DNA of 64,000 nucleotides from Geoalkalibacter subterraneus (GTDB lineage Bacteria > Desulfobacterota > Desulfuromonadia > Desulfuromonadales > Geoalkalibacteraceae), in NCBI RefSeq assembly GCF_000827125.1, contig NZ_CP010311.1:2542001-2606000 (forward strand). Direction: 5' to 3'. The position numbers and the translations under genes are program-made. The notes under the pieces were generated by a model that ran no database searches, was not told the origin of the DNA, and saw only the letters and a program-made list of their open reading frames with translations. Below, in pieces: positions 61,599-64,000 of this stretch (positions are counted from its first letter, which is position 1; every line of letters starts with the position of its first letter).

Positions 61599-63863
61599 AT
61601 GACAGGCTCAAAAAAACAACCGACACCGCAACGGATTGAACATCGCAAGCGCCGCCGAGAGTGGGGACTTATCCTTTTAAGTCTGCTGCTGGTTTTTGCC
61701 CTGACTCAATACGAATCCCGCCTTCTCGATCTGACCTCCGAGGTTTCCCTGGTCAACAGTATCCTCGTATTGGCACTGATCAACGTCAATATCCTGCTGA
61801 TCATTCTGTTCTTCTTTCTGGTTTTCCGCAATCTGTTCAAACTTATCCTTGAACGAAGGCGCGGCGTGCCGGGCGCACGAATCCGCAGTAAACTGGTCGT
61901 CGCATTCGTGGCCCTGTCACTGGTGCCGACGATGCTTCTTTTTTTCGTTTCCGCCGGTTTCATCACCAATACCATTGAAAACTGGTTCAACAATCAGATC
62001 GAAAATTCTCTGCAGGAATCTCTCGAAGTCGCTGAGACCTACTACAAAAACTCTGCGTCCAACGCCCTGTACTATGGCGAGCAGCTGGCACGCATCATCA
62101 AGCGCGACAAACTGCTCAACGAAGCAAACCTGGAACAGCTTAAGGAATTTATCCAGGAAAAGCAGCTCGAGTACAATCTGGGCATTGTCGAGGTTTTCTC
62201 TTCCACCTATGAAGAACTCGTCCGGGTGAGCAACCCTTCTGTGCCCGCTGCTGATTTCACCGATCCCGGCTCTGATGCAATCCGCGAGGCACTTCAGGGC
62301 AATCGATTCACCCGCATTACGCCTGTTGGAAAGGCCGATCTGATCCGCGGCATTGTTCCTGTCTACTCCAACTGGAACCCCGAAGATGTCGTCGGCGTTG
62401 TCGTAGTCAATTACTATGTCCCTTATTCCCTGGTCAGCAAAATGAAAGAGATTAAGTCCTCTTTCGAGCAGTACAAAGGCACAAAGCTGCTCAAGGGGCG
62501 CATTCAGATGGGGTACGTAGTCGTCCTGCTGCTGATTGCACTCGTCATCATCTTTCTCGCTACCTGGTTCGGCTTCCACCTGGCGCGCGGCATCACAGTA
62601 CCGATACAGGAGCTGGCTGTGGCCACCAACCGCATTGCACAGGGTGATCTCGATGTGCGCATTGAGGTCGACAGCGATGATGAAATCGGCACCCTGGTAG
62701 ATGCTTTCAATACCATGACTGCAGATCTGCGCCGCAGCCAGAAAAGTCTTCAGGCGGCCAACCGTGAACTGCAGTCATCAAATCTCGAACTGGATCAGCG
62801 TCGCCGTTACATGGAAATCGTTCTGCGCAATATCACTGCCGGAGTCGTAGCGGTGGACCGCGGTGGATTTTTCACCACGGTCAACAAGTCGGCGGAGAAA
62901 CTCCTGAACACCAGTGCTTCAAAAGTGCTGGGAAAAAATTTCCGTGAGGTGCTCGAGCCGGAATATCTTCCACTGGTCAAAGACATCCTGCGGGACCTGA
63001 TGGAAACGGGTAAGGATCATGTCAGCAAACAGGTGACGATCCCCATTCAGGAGAACAAATTGACCCTGATGGTCAACGTCACAACCTTGCGTGACGAAAA
63101 CGGCGAATTTATGGGCACTGTCGTTGTTTTCGACGACCTGACCCAGTTGATCAAGGCCCAGCGGATGGCGGCATGGCGCGAAGTCGCCCGGCGCATTGCC
63201 CATGAAATTAAAAATCCGTTGACACCGATTCAACTCTCCGCGCAACGTCTGCGCCGGCGTTATCTTGAAAAATTCAGCAAGGACGATACGGTTTTCGATG
63301 AATGCACGGGCATGATCATCCGGCAAGTTGACGAGTTGAAAAACCTGGTCAACGAGTTCTCCAATTTTGCCCGGATGCCGGCCAGTCGCCCCACTCCAAA
63401 CAACCTGAACCAGATTGTTGCCGAAGCACTTATTCTGTTCGAGGAAGGGCACAAAGAAATCGATTTCTCTTTCGATCCCGATCCCGAGGTGCCGGTTTTC
63501 AACCTAGATCGCGATCAGATCAAACGATCGGTCATCAACCTGATCGACAACGCTGTTGGTGCAATGGATCAGCCTGGAACGATACACCTGGAAACGCACT
63601 TCAACCACGAACTGAAAATGGTCACGCTCACCGTCAAAGACACCGGCTGCGGCATTGCTCCTGATATCAAGTCTCGCCTTTTCGAGCCGTATTTCTCCAC
63701 AAAAAAAACAGGTACCGGCCTGGGGCTGGCCATTGTCTCCACGATCATTTCCGACCACAACGGCTATATCCGGGTCAGAGATAATCGCCCCAAAGGAACC
63801 CAATTCATCATTGAACTCCCGATCACGGACAATTCGCCCCAAACACACTCGTTCAACGGGTGA
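61599..63863 (+). CDS. NtrY-like sensor histidine kinase
   Basis: 754 residues. Three helices near the N-terminus (about 22-40, 52-80 and 100-120), a periplasmic sensor of about 180 residues, a further helix (about 305-328), HAMP (330-380), PAS (about 400-510), HisKA with the phospho-His in ARRIAHEIKNPLTPIQLSAQRL, and the ATPase domain with NLIDNAVGAMDQ, DTGCGIAP and KTGTGLGLAIV. The three-helix start and the NPLTPIQLSA box match NtrY-type kinases. A response regulator follows 23 bases on. Confidence 0.94.
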   Translation: MTGSKKQPTPQRIEHRKRRREWGLILLSLLLVFALTQYESRLLDLTSEVSLVNSILVLALINVNILLIILFFFLVFRNLFKLILERRRGVPGARIRSKLVVAFVALSLVPTMLLFFVSAGFITNTIENWFNNQIENSLQESLEVAETYYKNSASNALYYGEQLARIIKRDKLLNEANLEQLKEFIQEKQLEYNLGIVEVFSSTYEELVRVSNPSVPAADFTDPGSDAIREALQGNRFTRITPVGKADLIRGIVPVYSNWNPEDVVGVVVVNYYVPYSLVSKMKEIKSSFEQYKGTKLLKGRIQMGYVVVLLLIALVIIFLATWFGFHLARGITVPIQELAVATNRIAQGDLDVRIEVDSDDEIGTLVDAFNTMTADLRRSQKSLQAANRELQSSNLELDQRRRYMEIVLRNITAGVVAVDRGGFFTTVNKSAEKLLNTSASKVLGKNFREVLEPEYLPLVKDILRDLMETGKDHVSKQVTIPIQENKLTLMVNVTTLRDENGEFMGTVVVFDDLTQLIKAQRMAAWREVARRIAHEIKNPLTPIQLSAQRLRRRYLEKFSKDDTVFDECTGMIIRQVDELKNLVNEFSNFARMPASRPTPNNLNQIVAEALILFEEGHKEIDFSFDPDPEVPVFNLDRDQIKRSVINLIDNAVGAMDQPGTIHLETHFNHELKMVTLTVKDTGCGIAPDIKSRLFEPYFSTKKTGTGLGLAIVSTIISDHNGYIRVRDNRPKGTQFIIELPITDNSPQTHSFNG

Positions 63864-63886
63864 TTTTCTAAATACAGGACATCAAC

Positions 63887-64000
63887 ATGAAAACAATACT
63901 GATCATTGACGACGAAGACAGCATCCGCTTCAGCCTTGACGGCATCCTGCAAGACGAGGGATTTCGCCCTGTGTTTGCCTCCAACGGCGAAGAAGGACTT
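63887..64000 (+). CDS. NtrX-like response regulator, N-terminal part (cut by window edge)
   Basis: The first 38 codons of a receiver domain: MKTILIIDDEDSIRFSLDGI with the acidic pocket DDE. The phosphoacceptor Asp and output domain lie beyond the window. Pairing with an NtrY-type kinase suggests a sigma-54-dependent AAA+ regulator, which cannot be seen here. Confidence 0.85.
   Translation, partial: MKTILIIDDEDSIRFSLDGILQDEGFRPVFASNGEEGL

Noticed and set aside
1-64000. CRISPR arrays, tRNA and rRNA genes, prophage modules
   Set aside because: No regularly spaced repeats, cloverleaf or rRNA sequence, integrase or phage structural genes were seen. The only mobile element recognised is the IS66 copy.

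Overview
The window is a high-GC, gene-dense chromosomal stretch of a Gram-negative bacterium that looks like a member of the Desulfuromonadia/Geobacter group (former Deltaproteobacteria). Pointers are a recO / glyQ / glyS / ppdK run, a yebC-ruvC-ruvA-ruvB block, an acetate-symporter pair (DUF485 protein plus ActP-like SSS permease), hemerythrin-tailed chemoreceptor and stand-alone hemerythrin, lpxC followed by an NtrY-type kinase and its regulator, and many lipoproteins. This placement is inferred from gene content; no rRNA or other species marker lies in the window. No tRNA, rRNA or CRISPR array was seen.

Layout. 1-6789: carbon-phosphorus lyase operon phnG(partial)-H-I-J-K-L-M-N-P, tightly overlapped, for use of phosphonates as phosphorus source. 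6829-10821: a long perfect hairpin, then a TPP riboswitch with its own terminator and the thiamine operon thiF-S-G-H-E. 10911-16661: soluble-signal chemoreceptor with hemerythrin tail, a radical SAM protein, a rhomboid protease, an FAH-family hydrolase with a DUF2520 oxidoreductase, and a small zinc-ribbon protein. 16786-25053 (minus strand): ppdK, glyS, glyQ, recO, mgtE. 25090-26608 (minus): a three-gene hemerythrin / Fe-S / DUF1858 operon under a well-placed CRP/FNR-family-type operator. 26687-34924: a pseudopilin, a receiver-PilZ protein, a ydbL/ydbH (AsmA-like) pair and polA. 34994-37982: RHH-MazF toxin-antitoxin pair, a small lipoprotein, and an IS66-family element that has cut off a secreted-protein gene. 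38040-41837: a large lipoprotein and a membrane-anchored LuxR-type regulator. 41854-45864: lon, a small protein, and trpS behind a Trp-codon leader peptide and terminator. 45898-50376: DUF4177 protein, acetate uptake genes with a long leader, a membrane protein and cheW. 50572-58123: yebC-ruvCAB, a decayed sensor fragment, a large unrecognised protein with restriction/methylase-like features, queH, DUF2905 and patatin. 58207-64000: phasin-like protein, UbiB kinase, lpxC and an NtrY/NtrX-like two-component system.

The observations I find most worth testing are the Trp-codon leader and terminator in front of trpS (44650-44861), the palindrome centred at about -41.5 in front of the hemerythrin/Fe-S operon (26568-26608), the IS66 insertion that lacks a target duplication and leaves a truncated gene (36069-37982), the four-cysteine insertion in PhnK, and the unrecognised 781-residue protein next to ruvCAB. 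Functions are assigned by reading the translated sequences; no database search was run.
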